Shown here one piece after another: positions 42,797 through 52,122 of a stretch of 64,000 nucleotides of DNA. The notes under the pieces are model-generated. The model saw only the letters and a list, made by a program, of their open reading frames with translations, was not told the DNA's origin and did not search any database. The translations under genes were made by a program, and so were the position numbers. The DNA comes from Devosia sediminis (GTDB taxonomy: Bacteria > Pseudomonadota > Alphaproteobacteria > Rhizobiales > Devosiaceae), in contig NZ_JAEKMH010000002.1 in NCBI RefSeq assembly GCF_016411825.1, positions 496,001 through 560,000 on the forward strand, in the 5' to 3' direction. Position 1 is the stretch's first letter; each line of letters opens with the position of its first letter.

Positions 42797-44122
42797 TCAG
42801 CTATTGGCGGCTTCGAAGTCGCGCAGTATCTGGTTGCCGCGTTCGACAGCGGCATCCAGCGCTTCCTGGGCGGATTTGCTGCCCGAAAGCATGGCTTCGA
42901 ACTCCTCATCCACCACCGTGCGGACCTGGGTCAGGTTGCCGAAGCGGACACCCTTGGAATTGGCGGTCGGTTCGCCGCGGGTGATCTGGTTGATGGCGAT
43001 GTCCGAACCCGGATTGGCTTCGTAATAGCCCTGTTCCTGGCCCAGCTCGTAGGCGGCATTGGTGATCGGCAGATAACCGGTATCCTGGTGCCACTGAGCC
43101 TGGACTTCCGGGCTCGAGAGGTAGGTGAAGAACTTGGCGACGCCCGTATAGACTTCCGGAGCCTTGCCGTTCAGCGCCCAGAGCGTGGCGCCGCCGATGA
43201 TCGAGTTTTTCGGCTCGGTGGTCACGTCGTCATAATAGGGCAGGGGCGCGAAGCCGACTTCGAACTCCTTGGCATTGTTGATGACACCGGCGCGGGACGC
43301 CGAGGAGTTCATGTAGATGGCGCATTCCTGGGCATAGAATTTCGGCGGAGCATCGGCGCCGCCGACCGGCCCGCCATATTGGAACAGGCCTTCGTCGGAC
43401 CACTTCTTGAGATTGTCCCAGTGCTTGACCTGTACCGGGCCGTTGAACTGGAATTCCGTCCCGAGACCGCCGAAGCCGTTCTCGAGCGTGCCATAGGGCT
43501 GGTCGTGGATGGCCGACAGATTCTCGGTCTGGATCCAGCTCACCCAGCCGGTGGTGAAGCCGCAGGGCGCCGCGCCAGACTCCACGATCTGCCGGGTCAT
43601 GGTCTCGAGCTCGGCCCAGGTCTTGGGCGGGGTTTCGGGGTCGAGCCCGGCTTTCTCGAACACGTCCTTGTTGTAGTACATGATCGGCGTGGACGAGTTG
43701 AACGGCATGCTGAGGATGTTGCCGTTGGTGTCCGAGTAATAGCCGGTCACCGGGGCGAGGAACCCGCTCGGGTCCCATGGCTCGCCGGCATCGGCCATCA
43801 ACTGGTAGACGGGGTTCACGGCGCCGGTGGCGGCCATCATCGTGCCGGTACCGACTTCGAACACCTGCACGATGGCCGGCTGTTCATTGGCGCGGAAGGC
43901 GGCAATCGCGGCTGTCAGCGTTTCCGGGTAGGTGCCCTTGTAGCTCGGCACGACGACATATTCGTCCTGGCTGTCGTTGAAGCCCTGGGCGATCGCCTCC
44001 AGCTTCTGGCCCAGTTCGGCGTCCATGGCGTGCCACCAGGCGATCTCCGTCTGGGCCATGGCCGGGCTTGCCGACAACATGGCGGCCAACCCAACGGACA
44101 GACACAAAGTGTTCTTGGACAT
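42797..44122 (-). CDS. ugpB: Glycerol-3-phosphate ABC transporter periplasmic binding protein
   Basis: 441 aa, signal peptide ending SPAMAQ (about residue 23), then the UgpB hallmark TEIAWWHAMDAELGQKLEAIAQGFNDSQ, PSYKGTYPETLTAAIAAFRANEQPAIVQVFEVGTGTMMAA, and MPFNSSTPIMYYNKDVFEKAGLDPE, which build the G3P/glycerophosphocholine site. Start MSKNTLCLS with GGGAGTGAGC upstream; an ATG 17 codons earlier has no ribosome site. It leads the minus-strand ugp operon. Confidence 0.95.
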   Translation of the reverse strand: MSKNTLCLSVGLAAMLSASPAMAQTEIAWWHAMDAELGQKLEAIAQGFNDSQDEYVVVPSYKGTYPETLTAAIAAFRANEQPAIVQVFEVGTGTMMAATGAVNPVYQLMADAGEPWDPSGFLAPVTGYYSDTNGNILSMPFNSSTPIMYYNKDVFEKAGLDPETPPKTWAELETMTRQIVESGAAPCGFTTGWVSWIQTENLSAIHDQPYGTLENGFGGLGTEFQFNGPVQVKHWDNLKKWSDEGLFQYGGPVGGADAPPKFYAQECAIYMNSSASRAGVINNAKEFEVGFAPLPYYDDVTTEPKNSIIGGATLWALNGKAPEVYTGVAKFFTYLSSPEVQAQWHQDTGYLPITNAAYELGQEQGYYEANPGSDIAINQITRGEPTANSKGVRFGNLTQVRTVVDEEFEAMLSGSKSAQEALDAAVERGNQILRDFEAANS

Positions 44123-44207
44123 GCTCACTCCCTTGTTTTTATGCCGGAGCCTCCCCGCCCCGGCCTGGGGCAAACGGTAGCATCGGGCCGCATCAATGCA
44201 ACAGGAA

Positions 44208-44225
44208 AATGTTCATATGAACATT
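44208..44225. promoter_or_regulatory. Perfect 18-bp palindrome upstream of ugpB, GlpR-like operator
   Basis: AATGTTCATATGAACATT is its own reverse complement and lies 85 bp upstream of the ugpB ATG. It strongly resembles the GlpR operator of enterobacteria, ATGTTCG-N4-CGAACAT, with a shorter centre. The DeoR/GlpR-like gene four genes downstream of ugpB is the obvious candidate regulator. Confidence 0.65.
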
Positions 44226-44335
44226 GAGGGGAGGCGCTGAGGCTGGGTTGGCTGAGCGTAGACCGCTGGAATTGTGCGAAAGTACGGGTTTATGCGAGGT
44301 GTCGTCGGTATTAACCCGTGTGCATTGCACCTTCA

Positions 44336-44351
44336 GTGCTCATGTGAACAT
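44336..44351. promoter_or_regulatory. Second, degenerate copy of the ugp palindrome at the Na/Pi transporter
   Basis: GTGCTCATGTGAACAT matches 13 of 16 positions of the ugpB palindrome core and lies 37 bp before the Na/Pi cotransporter ATG. The rest of the 266-bp divergent region shows no clear Pho box. Confidence 0.45.
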
Positions 44352-44388
44352 CATAGCGATCTGTTCGACTCTGAAGGCCGGGAGGCCC

Positions 44389-46053
44389 ATGTATTTCATC
44401 ATCGTCCAGTTGGTGGCCGCCATCGTCCTGCTGCTCTGGGCGGTGCGCATGGTGCGGACTGCCGTGGAGCGCGCCTATGCTGCCGAGCTCAAGCGCACTC
44501 TGGCCCGCGCCGAGCGCAGCCGCTTCAGCGCGGCCCTTATCGGCATGGCGCTGGCCGTGGCGCTGCAGAGTTCGACCGCGGTCGCGGCGCTGGCCTCCAG
44601 CTTTGCCGGCGGCGGCCTCCTCGCCGTCGCCACCGGCCTGGCCCTGATGCTGGGCGCCTATCTGGGCTCGGCCCTCGTGGCGAGCATCCTTTCCTTCGAT
44701 CTGTCGCTGCTGACTGCCCCGCTGATCATCATCGGCGGCCTGCTGTTCCTGCGCGGCGCCGAGCGGCGCACCAAGCAGGTGGGCCGCATGGTGTTGGGCA
44801 TTGCCTTCGTGCTGCTGTCGCTCGAAATGGTTTCGGAAGCCACCGCGCCCTGGCGCGACAGCGACGTCCTTGGCGCCGTCGTCACCTATCTCAGCGGCGA
44901 TCCGTGGACGAGTTTCGTGGTTGCCGCCCTCGTCACCTGGGCATCCTACTCCTCGGTGGCCAGCGTCCTGGTCATCATCACCTTCGGCTCGGCCGGGCTT
45001 ATCCCCATCGAGGTCGCCGCCGCCTTCCTGCTCGGCGCCAATCTCGGCGGCACCCTGATTGCCCTCGGCATGACCCGCGGCGCCGACGTGCGGGCGCGGC
45101 GGATCGCAGTCGGCGCCGTGCTGCTGCGCGGTGGGGCGGCCATCCTCTGCCTGGTGGCGCTCCAGGTCGTTCATCAAGGGACTCCAGGACCCCTGCCGGG
45201 TAACGTCGGCCAGCAGGCGAGCCTCCTGCACATCCTCTTCAACCTCGGCGTCCTCATCCTCGGCCTGCCCCTCGTGGGCCTTGTCGAGCGCCTCGCCAAC
45301 CGCCTCATCAAGGACGCGCCACCCGTCGGGCCAGCCGATATTTCGCGCCTCCGACGCACCGCTCTGGTCGAGGATCCCAACGGGAATATCGACGCTTCGC
45401 TCGCCAGCGCCACCAGAGAATTGTTGCGCATGAGTGAGTTAGTCGAGGTCATGTTGCAGCCGATCATGGACATCGTCCAGGGCGGCGACAAGGCGGCGAT
45501 CCGGCGCGTCAAGGAACTGGAGCCCGAAGTCGATGCCGCCAACCGGGCGATAAAGCTGTTCCTCACACGGCTCGACTGGGCCTCCATGGACACCGCCCAG
45601 GCCCGCCGCGCCTCCGATCTCAGCGTCTTCGCCGTCAGCCTCGAGCAAGCCGGCGACATCGTCGCCCGCGAACTTCTCCGCGTCGCCGACCAGCGGTTGG
45701 ACCGACGCATTGCCTTTTCGCACCAGGGCTGGCAGGAGCTTTCCGACCTGCATGCGCGCGTCCTGGCCAACATGCAGCTCGCCCTCAATGTCCTCGTCTC
45801 CGAAGATGCCGAGTCCGCTCGCCAGTTGGTGACGGAAAAGGACGAAGTCGGCCTCATGGAGCGCCGGAGCATGGAGCGGCATTTCCTGCGCCTGCGCTCC
45901 GGCGATCCCAATAGTTTCGAGACCAGCGAACTGCATCTCGAGACCATGCATGCCCTCCGGCGCATCAATTCGTTGTTCACTGGCATCGCCTATTCGATCC
46001 TCAGCGAGCAGGGCGAATTGCTGCCCACGCGGCTGGTTGGAGATCGGACCTGA
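44389..46053 (+). CDS. Na+/phosphate cotransporter family protein with C-terminal PhoU-like domain
   Basis: 554 aa. The membrane half (about 1-310) has two inverted repeats with the signature ALQSSTAVAALASSFAGGG and ASYSSVASVLVIITFGSAG...LGANLGGTLIA. The cytoplasmic half (about 330-545) is helical and PhoU-like (ATRELLRMSELVEVMLQPIMDIVQGGDKAAIRRVKELEPEVD). The start MYFIIVQLVAAIVLLLWAVR follows GGGAGG. Homologues (NptA/YjbB) transport phosphate; YjbB exports it. Facing the ugp operon, it could balance phosphate released from glycerophosphodiesters. Confidence 0.9.
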   Translation: MYFIIVQLVAAIVLLLWAVRMVRTAVERAYAAELKRTLARAERSRFSAALIGMALAVALQSSTAVAALASSFAGGGLLAVATGLALMLGAYLGSALVASILSFDLSLLTAPLIIIGGLLFLRGAERRTKQVGRMVLGIAFVLLSLEMVSEATAPWRDSDVLGAVVTYLSGDPWTSFVVAALVTWASYSSVASVLVIITFGSAGLIPIEVAAAFLLGANLGGTLIALGMTRGADVRARRIAVGAVLLRGGAAILCLVALQVVHQGTPGPLPGNVGQQASLLHILFNLGVLILGLPLVGLVERLANRLIKDAPPVGPADISRLRRTALVEDPNGNIDASLASATRELLRMSELVEVMLQPIMDIVQGGDKAAIRRVKELEPEVDAANRAIKLFLTRLDWASMDTAQARRASDLSVFAVSLEQAGDIVARELLRVADQRLDRRIAFSHQGWQELSDLHARVLANMQLALNVLVSEDAESARQLVTEKDEVGLMERRSMERHFLRLRSGDPNSFETSELHLETMHALRRINSLFTGIAYSILSEQGELLPTRLVGDRT

Positions 46054-46147
46054 GCCTGCGGCTGCGCCTAAAAACTGCAAAAAATCACAAAATGCACAGC
46101 GTAAAACATTGCTGTTGCAAGCTTTCGTTATTTTGCGTCACGCCCGC

Positions 46148-46194
46148 TTGACACCGCCGTGCAATCGATTTCATGATTTGTGGGATCGGTCCCA
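46148..46194 (+). promoter_or_regulatory. Sigma70-like promoter with LacI-type operator
   Basis: TTGACA (46148-46153), 18 nt, CATGAT (46172-46177), then TGGGATCGGTCCCA (46181-46194), a near-palindrome with the central CG typical of LacI-family operators and placed over the expected start of transcription. It lies 30 bp before the LacI gene, so autorepression is likely. Confidence 0.6.
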
Positions 46195-46224
46195 TAAGAG
46201 ACCGGCAGGGAGGACGGGAACGGT

Positions 46225-47247
46225 ATGGCTACCATTACCGACGTGTCAAAACGCGCGGGCGTATCACGCTCCACCGTTTCACGGGTGGTGGCCGGCAATG
46301 GCTATGTTTCTGAAGCCAACCGCAAGGCGATCGAGGCGGCCATCGCCGAACTGGGCTACCGCCCCAACACCATCGCGCGGGCCCTGCGGTCCAACCGGTC
46401 CAACGTCATCGGCGCCGTGGTCGTCGACATCGGCACGCCGTACTTCGCCAATATCGTCTACGGCGTGCAGCGCGCCATTCGCCCGGCCGGAAAATCTCTG
46501 ATGGTGAGCTCCGGCTATGCCGACCAGGACCAGGAAGCTCGCGCCGTCATGGAAATGGTCGACCGGTCCTGCGACGGGATCGTGCTCTATCTCGAGCGCC
46601 CGATGCGATCCGATGTCGTCGAGATCATCCGGAAATCCGGTATTCCGGTCGTCTCCATCGGTCATGATCATTGCCCGCTATCGGGGGGCAGGGTGGCGCT
46701 GGACAATTTCGACGGCGCCCGTCACGCGATGCGCTACCTGCTGGAGCAGGGCCACCGCAACATCGTCTATCTCTCCGGCGATCCGAAAATCGGCGACGCA
46801 ATCGACCGCCTGGCCGGAGTCGAGGCGGCGCTGGCCGAATTCGGCATGGGCCTCGGCGACATCGAAGTCCTGGCCGGGCTTTTCCATGAGAATTTCGGAC
46901 ACGATGCCGGGCGTGCTTTGCTGCACCGTCGTCGCGACTTCACGGCCGTCTTTGCCGGTGCCGACGTGATTGCGGCCGGCTTCTACCTGGCGCTTGGCGA
47001 GGCCGGGTTGCGCGTGCCGGAGGACGTTTCCGTCATCGGCTTCGATGACGGCTACCACGCCAAATTCATGTCGCCGCCTCTGACGACGATCCGGCAGGAA
47101 CCGGACGTTCTGGGCGAGCGCGCGGCAGGACATCTTCTGAGTTTGCTGGCGGATCCCTCTGCGGCACCGCTGCAATCGCTGGTCGGCACCACCATCGTGG
47201 TGCGCTCCAGCGTGGCTCTGCATCACTCCGTATCGGAGGTTGCGTAG
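46225..47247 (+). CDS. LacI-family transcriptional regulator
   Basis: 340 aa. HTH and hinge: MATITDVSKRAGVSRSTVSRVVAGNGYVSEANRKAIEAAIAELGYRPNTIARALRSNRSN; then the periplasmic-binding-like effector domain (IGAVVVDIGTPYFANIVYGVQRAI, VIGFDDGYHAKFMSPPLTTIRQ). GGGAGG lies upstream. The gene is followed in the same direction, after 81 bp, by the family 5 ABC operon, which it probably controls. LacI control suggests a carbohydrate ligand, for instance an oligosaccharide, rather than a peptide. Confidence 0.92.
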   Translation: MATITDVSKRAGVSRSTVSRVVAGNGYVSEANRKAIEAAIAELGYRPNTIARALRSNRSNVIGAVVVDIGTPYFANIVYGVQRAIRPAGKSLMVSSGYADQDQEARAVMEMVDRSCDGIVLYLERPMRSDVVEIIRKSGIPVVSIGHDHCPLSGGRVALDNFDGARHAMRYLLEQGHRNIVYLSGDPKIGDAIDRLAGVEAALAEFGMGLGDIEVLAGLFHENFGHDAGRALLHRRRDFTAVFAGADVIAAGFYLALGEAGLRVPEDVSVIGFDDGYHAKFMSPPLTTIRQEPDVLGERAAGHLLSLLADPSAAPLQSLVGTTIVVRSSVALHHSVSEVA

Positions 47248-47328
47248 CCCAGTGGCTGTCGGCCTGTTGGGGGCCGAAACATTTCAACGACTGTTCTCGA
47301 GGAGGAGAACCAAGTGGGAGGAAAGACA

Positions 47329-49011
47329 ATGAAATCAGTCAGACATCTGGCCATGATGACGGCCGGACTGGCGACGCTGGCGCTGAGCATGCCGGCCATG
47401 GCCCAGGACGAACGCGTGGTGCTGACGCTGCACCCGATCGACAGCGACGCCCTGGTCGAGAACTTCAACCCGAACAATCCGACCGGTCCGCAGCAATATG
47501 TGCGCGACTTCGCCTATGAGCCTCTGTGGATCGACAATATCTGGCATCCGGAAAACGACTTTCCAGCCCTCGCTACGGCCTATGAGATCGCTGATGACCT
47601 GATGTCGATCACCTATACGCTGCGCGAAGGCGTGAAGTGGACCGATGGCGAGGATTTCAACGCCGACGACGTGGTCTTCACCTTCGAATATGCCAAGGCC
47701 CACCAGGACTATCCGATGGGTATCGACGTCTACATGGAAGAGACCGATACGGGCACCGTGGTCAGCGCCGAAAAGATCGACGACTACACGGTCAAGTTCA
47801 ACCTCAAGGAGCCCGACGCCCTGGCCCGTTTCGCGCTCGGTGGCATCTATCCGCTGCCCGAGCACATCTGGTCCTCGGTCGAAGACCCCAAGAACTTCGC
47901 CAATACCGACATCGTTGCCACGGGCCCGTGGACGGAGGTCGAGAATTTCTCGCGCTCCTCATTCGAGCTCTGCCGCAACGAAACCAGCCGCTACAATGCG
48001 GATAACGCCATCGACTGCCTGCGTTTCCCGCAGCTCAACGGCAACGAGCAGATCATCGCCGCCATGTCGGCCGGCGAAGTGGACTGGCTCGGAACGGGTC
48101 TTACCGACCCGGAAATCACCTTCACCCCGCAGAGCGAGTTCAACAACTACTGGCTGCCGCCTGGCGGCGACGTGAACCTGCAGATCAACACCACCAAGGC
48201 CCCGTTCAACGACCTCGAGTTCCGCAAGGCGCTCTCGGTGGCCATTGATCGCGACACCATCGTCGATATCTCGACCTTTGGTCTGACTACCCACACCCGC
48301 TTCCCGGTGGGCACGGGCGAGGCCTATGCAACCTGGCTCGATGAAGCGGCGCTCGAACCCTATACCTGGCTGATGCAGTATGATCCCGACCGGGCCATCG
48401 AACTGCTCGAGGCCGCCGGCTTCGTCGATGCCAACAATGACGGCTGGCGCGACAATCCCGATGGGTCTCCGATCGAGTTCGAGATCAACATCCCGAACGG
48501 CTGGACCGACTGGATCAACACCGGACAGACGATCTCGGAAAACCTGCAGGACGTGGGCATCAACGCCGTCGTGCGGACCATGGATCAGGGTGCCTGGAAC
48601 GACAAGGCCCGTACCGGCGACTTCGACAGCTACATCATGTGGACCAATGGCGGCGCGACGCCGTACAACACCTACAACCCCATGTTCAATCCGCGGAACA
48701 TGGAAGAAGGTCGCGTCGACTACCAGGCCATGCACCAGATGCGCCTGCCTGAAGTCGAGGAAGCGCTGCAGGCTTTCCGCAGCACCGCCGATCGCGATGC
48801 GCAGCAGGCAGAGATGACCAAGGTCCACATCGCCGTGGCCGAAAACCTGCCGGTCATCGGGCTCTTCGCCAACCCGACCTGGTACGAATACTCGACGCGT
48901 AACTTCGAAGGCTGGGTCACTGAGGAAAATCCCTTCGTGCGTCCCGTGCTGTTCGAGGGCACTCGTGAGCGCGTGATCCACGCCCTTGCACTCAAGCCGA
49001 TCAGTCGGTGA
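47329..49011 (+). CDS. Family 5 ABC transporter periplasmic substrate-binding protein
   Basis: 560 aa. ATG at 47329 is preceded by GGGAGGAAAGAC; an in-frame GTG five codons earlier lies in that ribosome site. Signal peptide ends MPAMAQ. SBP_bac_5 motifs: VRDFAYEPLWIDN, YTLREGVKWTDGEDFNADDVVFTFEYAK, VATGPWTEVENFSR, APFNDLEFRKALSVAIDRDTIV. Proteins of this type with LacI regulators often bind plant oligosaccharides; that ligand is inferred from context only. Confidence 0.92.
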   Translation: MKSVRHLAMMTAGLATLALSMPAMAQDERVVLTLHPIDSDALVENFNPNNPTGPQQYVRDFAYEPLWIDNIWHPENDFPALATAYEIADDLMSITYTLREGVKWTDGEDFNADDVVFTFEYAKAHQDYPMGIDVYMEETDTGTVVSAEKIDDYTVKFNLKEPDALARFALGGIYPLPEHIWSSVEDPKNFANTDIVATGPWTEVENFSRSSFELCRNETSRYNADNAIDCLRFPQLNGNEQIIAAMSAGEVDWLGTGLTDPEITFTPQSEFNNYWLPPGGDVNLQINTTKAPFNDLEFRKALSVAIDRDTIVDISTFGLTTHTRFPVGTGEAYATWLDEAALEPYTWLMQYDPDRAIELLEAAGFVDANNDGWRDNPDGSPIEFEINIPNGWTDWINTGQTISENLQDVGINAVVRTMDQGAWNDKARTGDFDSYIMWTNGGATPYNTYNPMFNPRNMEEGRVDYQAMHQMRLPEVEEALQAFRSTADRDAQQAEMTKVHIAVAENLPVIGLFANPTWYEYSTRNFEGWVTEENPFVRPVLFEGTRERVIHALALKPISR

Positions 49012-49056
49012 GCCTTGCCGGTCGTCGCCCCAGCGGGGCGGCGGCCGGGCTGCTGA

Positions 49057-49086
49057 ATTGTCCGGTGGCTACGGCCTCCGGACAAT
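49057..49086 (+). terminator. Intra-operon hairpin after the binding-protein gene
   Basis: Nine-bp stem ATTGTCCGG / CCGGACAAT with a 12-nt loop, and a second GC hairpin just before it (GCCCC...GGGGC around 49027-49038). It lies in the 135-bp gap before the first permease gene. No T-run is present. Confidence 0.5.
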
Positions 49087-49146
49087 GTCGAGCTGTGGCG
49101 TGGCCCGTACTCCCAGGGCCCGCCCAGCCAGCCAAGGATTGGATAG

Positions 49147-50121
49147 ATGATTTACATCCTGCGACGCATGGCCTTCTATGTGGCCGCCTTTTTCGTGGCG
49201 GTGACGCTCAATTTCTTCATCCCGCGCATCATGCCCGGCGACCCGTCCGCACGCATCATCGCGTCGTTCCAGGGGCGCCTGAGCGACGCCCAGGTCGAAG
49301 CCATCCGTGCCTCCTATGGCACGACGGGCTCTCTCTGGGAGCAGTATCTCGGCTATGTCGGCCAGGTGCTGCGGATGGATTTCGGCATATCAACGGTCCA
49401 GTTTCCCGAGCCGACCTCGTCGCTGCTGTTCTACGGCGCGACCTGGACGCTGGTGCTGGTTGGCATTTCCATCACCCTCGCCTTTCTGATCGGCACGATG
49501 ATGGGCATCCACGCCGCCTGGAACCGGGGCGGGTTCTTCGACAGCGTCTTCACGCCGCTCAACGTCATGCTCAATGCCTTCACCCCGGCTGTCGTGGCGC
49601 TGCTCCTGTTTTACGCCTTTTCGCTTCAGTTACAGTGGTTTCCGCTGGGGCGGGCCCACGCGATGGGACTGGCGCCGTCGTTCGATCTGCACTTCATCGG
49701 CAACGTGCTTTATCACGCCACACTCCCGGTGCTCTCCATCCTGATCGTCAGTTTCGGCGGCTGGCACTTGGGCATGCGCAACGTCATGATCAACCTCCTC
49801 AACGAAGATTTCGTGATCCTGGCGCGCGCTAAGGGCCTGAGTGACCGGCGCGTGCGCTACCGATATGTCGCGCGTAACGCCATCATGCCCCAGATCACCT
49901 CGCTGGCACTGTCCGTCGGCTTTCTCCTCGGCGGTGCGCTCGTGACCGAGCAGGTCTTCAACTATCCGGGCCTGGGCAAGTTCACCGTCACCGCCATCGA
50001 GAGCCGCGACTATTCCTTCATCCAGGCGCAGTTGCTGCTGCTGACCATGTCTGTGCTGGTCGCAAACCTCTTGTCCGACATCGCCAATGTCATCCTTGAT
50101 CCGCGATTGAGAAAGGGCTGA
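49147..50121 (+). CDS. Family 5 ABC transporter permease (DppB type)
   Basis: 324 aa: MIYILRRMAFYVAAFFVAVTLNFFIPRIMPGDP is the classic DppB N-terminus, followed by DFGISTVQFPEPTSSLLFYGATWTLVLVGISITLAFLIGTMMG, an EAA-like segment (LLNEDFVILARAKGLSDRRVRYRYVARNAIMPQITSLAL) and GGALVTEQVFNYPGLGKFTVTAIESRDYSFIQAQLL. Two nt separate it from the next permease gene. Confidence 0.94.
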   Translation: MIYILRRMAFYVAAFFVAVTLNFFIPRIMPGDPSARIIASFQGRLSDAQVEAIRASYGTTGSLWEQYLGYVGQVLRMDFGISTVQFPEPTSSLLFYGATWTLVLVGISITLAFLIGTMMGIHAAWNRGGFFDSVFTPLNVMLNAFTPAVVALLLFYAFSLQLQWFPLGRAHAMGLAPSFDLHFIGNVLYHATLPVLSILIVSFGGWHLGMRNVMINLLNEDFVILARAKGLSDRRVRYRYVARNAIMPQITSLALSVGFLLGGALVTEQVFNYPGLGKFTVTAIESRDYSFIQAQLLLLTMSVLVANLLSDIANVILDPRLRKG

Positions 50122-50123
50122 CC

Positions 50124-51161
50124 ATGACTGACGTCACCCAAATCCGCTCCGCTTCCCTGCTCGATCGCCTCGATGAGGCCGCGATTGCCAGCGCTGCCCC
50201 GAGCCAGGCCGAGCTCATGACCGAGTTGCGCATCAAGGGTCGCCCCGGCTGGACCAGCCGCCTGCCGCCCTCGCTTGCTGCCTTCGTAACCAATCCCAAA
50301 GGCATGGCGGGTGTGACCATCCTGCTTGCGATGATCCTGTTCTCGATCTTCGCGCCCATGTTCAGCGAGTACAATCCGCACCGGCGGGCCGGCAAGCCGC
50401 ATGTCATGCCGGGCTACGAACATGTTCTGGGCACGACACGCATGGGCAAGGACGTTTTCACCCAGGTGGCCTATGGGGGCCGCATCAGCCTTGCCGTCGG
50501 CTTCGGCGCCGGTATCGCGGCTGCGGTGATCGGCCTCGGCATCGGCATCGCCGCCGGCTATTTCGGCGGCAAGATCGATGACATTCTGACCTTCTTCGTC
50601 AATGTGGTGCTGGTGCTGCCAGGACTGCCCTTGATCATCGTCATCGCCAGTCTCGTGGATAGTGCAGGGCCGCTGGTCATCGGCATCGTGCTGGCCCTCA
50701 CCGGCTGGGGGTGGCCGGCCAGGACGATCCGAACGCAGACGCTGTCTCTCCGCACCCGCGAATTCGTTCTCTCTGCCGAGCTCATGGGCGAAAAGAAGTG
50801 GCGGATCATCTTCAAAGAAATTTTCCCCAATATGCTGAGCTTCTTCATGGGCGGGCTCGTGCTCGGCACGATTTCGGCGATCCTGGCGGAGGCGGCCCTC
50901 AGCTTCATCGGCCTGGGCGACCCCAACGCCGTCACCTGGGGCACCATGCTCTACTGGGCCCAGAACAACATGGCCCTGCAGGTCGGCGCCTGGTGGGAGA
51001 TCTGGCCGCCGGCCATCGCCATCATGCTGACCGGCGCCGCGCTGGTGCTGGTCAACTTTGCCGTGGACGAAATCACCAATCCGCAGCTCAAGGCCTCTCG
51101 CAAGATCGGCCGCATCAAGAGATTCCTCAAACGCCGGGGGAGAAGCGCCGATGTCTTCTGA
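50124..51161 (+). CDS. Family 5 ABC transporter permease (DppC type)
   Basis: 345 aa with a long cytoplasmic N-terminus (about 65 residues), then a first helix (AGVTILLAMILFSIFAPMFS). HVLGTTRMGKDVFTQVAYGGRISLAVGF matches the DppC motif, as does the EAA loop SLRTREFVLSAELMGEKKWRIIFKEIFPNMLSFFMG. The C-terminus overlaps the next gene by 11 nt. Confidence 0.93.
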   Translation: MTDVTQIRSASLLDRLDEAAIASAAPSQAELMTELRIKGRPGWTSRLPPSLAAFVTNPKGMAGVTILLAMILFSIFAPMFSEYNPHRRAGKPHVMPGYEHVLGTTRMGKDVFTQVAYGGRISLAVGFGAGIAAAVIGLGIGIAAGYFGGKIDDILTFFVNVVLVLPGLPLIIVIASLVDSAGPLVIGIVLALTGWGWPARTIRTQTLSLRTREFVLSAELMGEKKWRIIFKEIFPNMLSFFMGGLVLGTISAILAEAALSFIGLGDPNAVTWGTMLYWAQNNMALQVGAWWEIWPPAIAIMLTGAALVLVNFAVDEITNPQLKASRKIGRIKRFLKRRGRSADVF

Positions 51162-52122
51162 TCGTGCCCTCATCGAGGTCAGAAACCTCACCGTGGACTA
51201 TGTGGGCGATCATTCCATCGCCCGCGCCGTCAACGGCATCGACTTCGATATCCGCGAGGGCGAAGCCTTCGGCCTTGCAGGAGAAAGTGGCTGCGGCAAA
51301 TCTACCGTCGCGTTTGCCCTAGCGCGCCTCACGCGGCTCCCGGGGCTGGTTTCCGGTGGCCAGGTTCGGCTCAATGGCGAGGACGTGCTCAAGTTCGACA
51401 AGGCCCGTCTCAAGGCCTATCGCTGGAACGAGGTGAGCTTCGTCTTCCAGTCGGCCATGAATGCGCTCAACCCGGTGATCTCGGTTTCCGAGCAGATCAT
51501 GGATGTGATCGAGACGCATGAGCCGGAGCTGGGTCAGGAAGGCGCCCGCGCCCGCGCGGTCGAACTGTTCGAGCTGGTGGGCATTCCGCCAAAGCGTCTC
51601 GACGATTTCCCGCACCAGTTTTCGGGCGGCATGCGGCAGCGCATCTGCATCGCCATTGCGCTGGCGCTGAAACCCAAGCTGATCATCATGGATGAGCCGA
51701 CAACCGCGCTTGACGTTGTGGTGCAGCGCGACATCATCGAGCAGATCGTCGACCTCAAGAAGCGCCTCGGCTTCTCGGTGCTGTTCATCACCCATGACTT
51801 GGGGCTGATGATCGAATTCTGCGACCGCATCGGCGTGATGTATTCGGGCGAACTGGTGGAAGTGGCGCCGGCCGAGGCCATCCTCACCGCGCCGCAGCAT
51901 CCCTATACCCGCGCCCTGGGCAACAGCTTTCCGCCGCTCACGGGCCCGCGCGTCCGCATGGAGGGCATTGCCGGCACGCCACCGGATCTACGCGCGCTGC
52001 CACAGGGCTGCCGCTTCGCGCCACGCTGTCCGCTGGCGATGGACATCTGTCGCGTCGATGCCCCCGAACTACGCTTCTACCCTGAACATCGGAGCCAGGC
52101 CGCATGTCACTTGTTGAACTAG
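51151..52122 (+). CDS. Family 5 ABC transporter ATP-binding protein (DppD type)
   Basis: 323 aa. Walker A GESGCGKST, Q-loop VFQSAMNALNPVISV, signature FSGGMRQR, Walker B LIIMDEPTTALDV, switch LFITHDLGL. The C-terminal oligopeptide extension with Cys-rich segment (GCRFAPRCPLAMDICRVDAP) is present. Start MSSDRALIEVRNLTVDY inside the end of the permease gene. It overlaps the next ATPase gene by 19 nt. Confidence 0.94.
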   Translation: MSSDRALIEVRNLTVDYVGDHSIARAVNGIDFDIREGEAFGLAGESGCGKSTVAFALARLTRLPGLVSGGQVRLNGEDVLKFDKARLKAYRWNEVSFVFQSAMNALNPVISVSEQIMDVIETHEPELGQEGARARAVELFELVGIPPKRLDDFPHQFSGGMRQRICIAIALALKPKLIIMDEPTTALDVVVQRDIIEQIVDLKKRLGFSVLFITHDLGLMIEFCDRIGVMYSGELVEVAPAEAILTAPQHPYTRALGNSFPPLTGPRVRMEGIAGTPPDLRALPQGCRFAPRCPLAMDICRVDAPELRFYPEHRSQAACHLLN

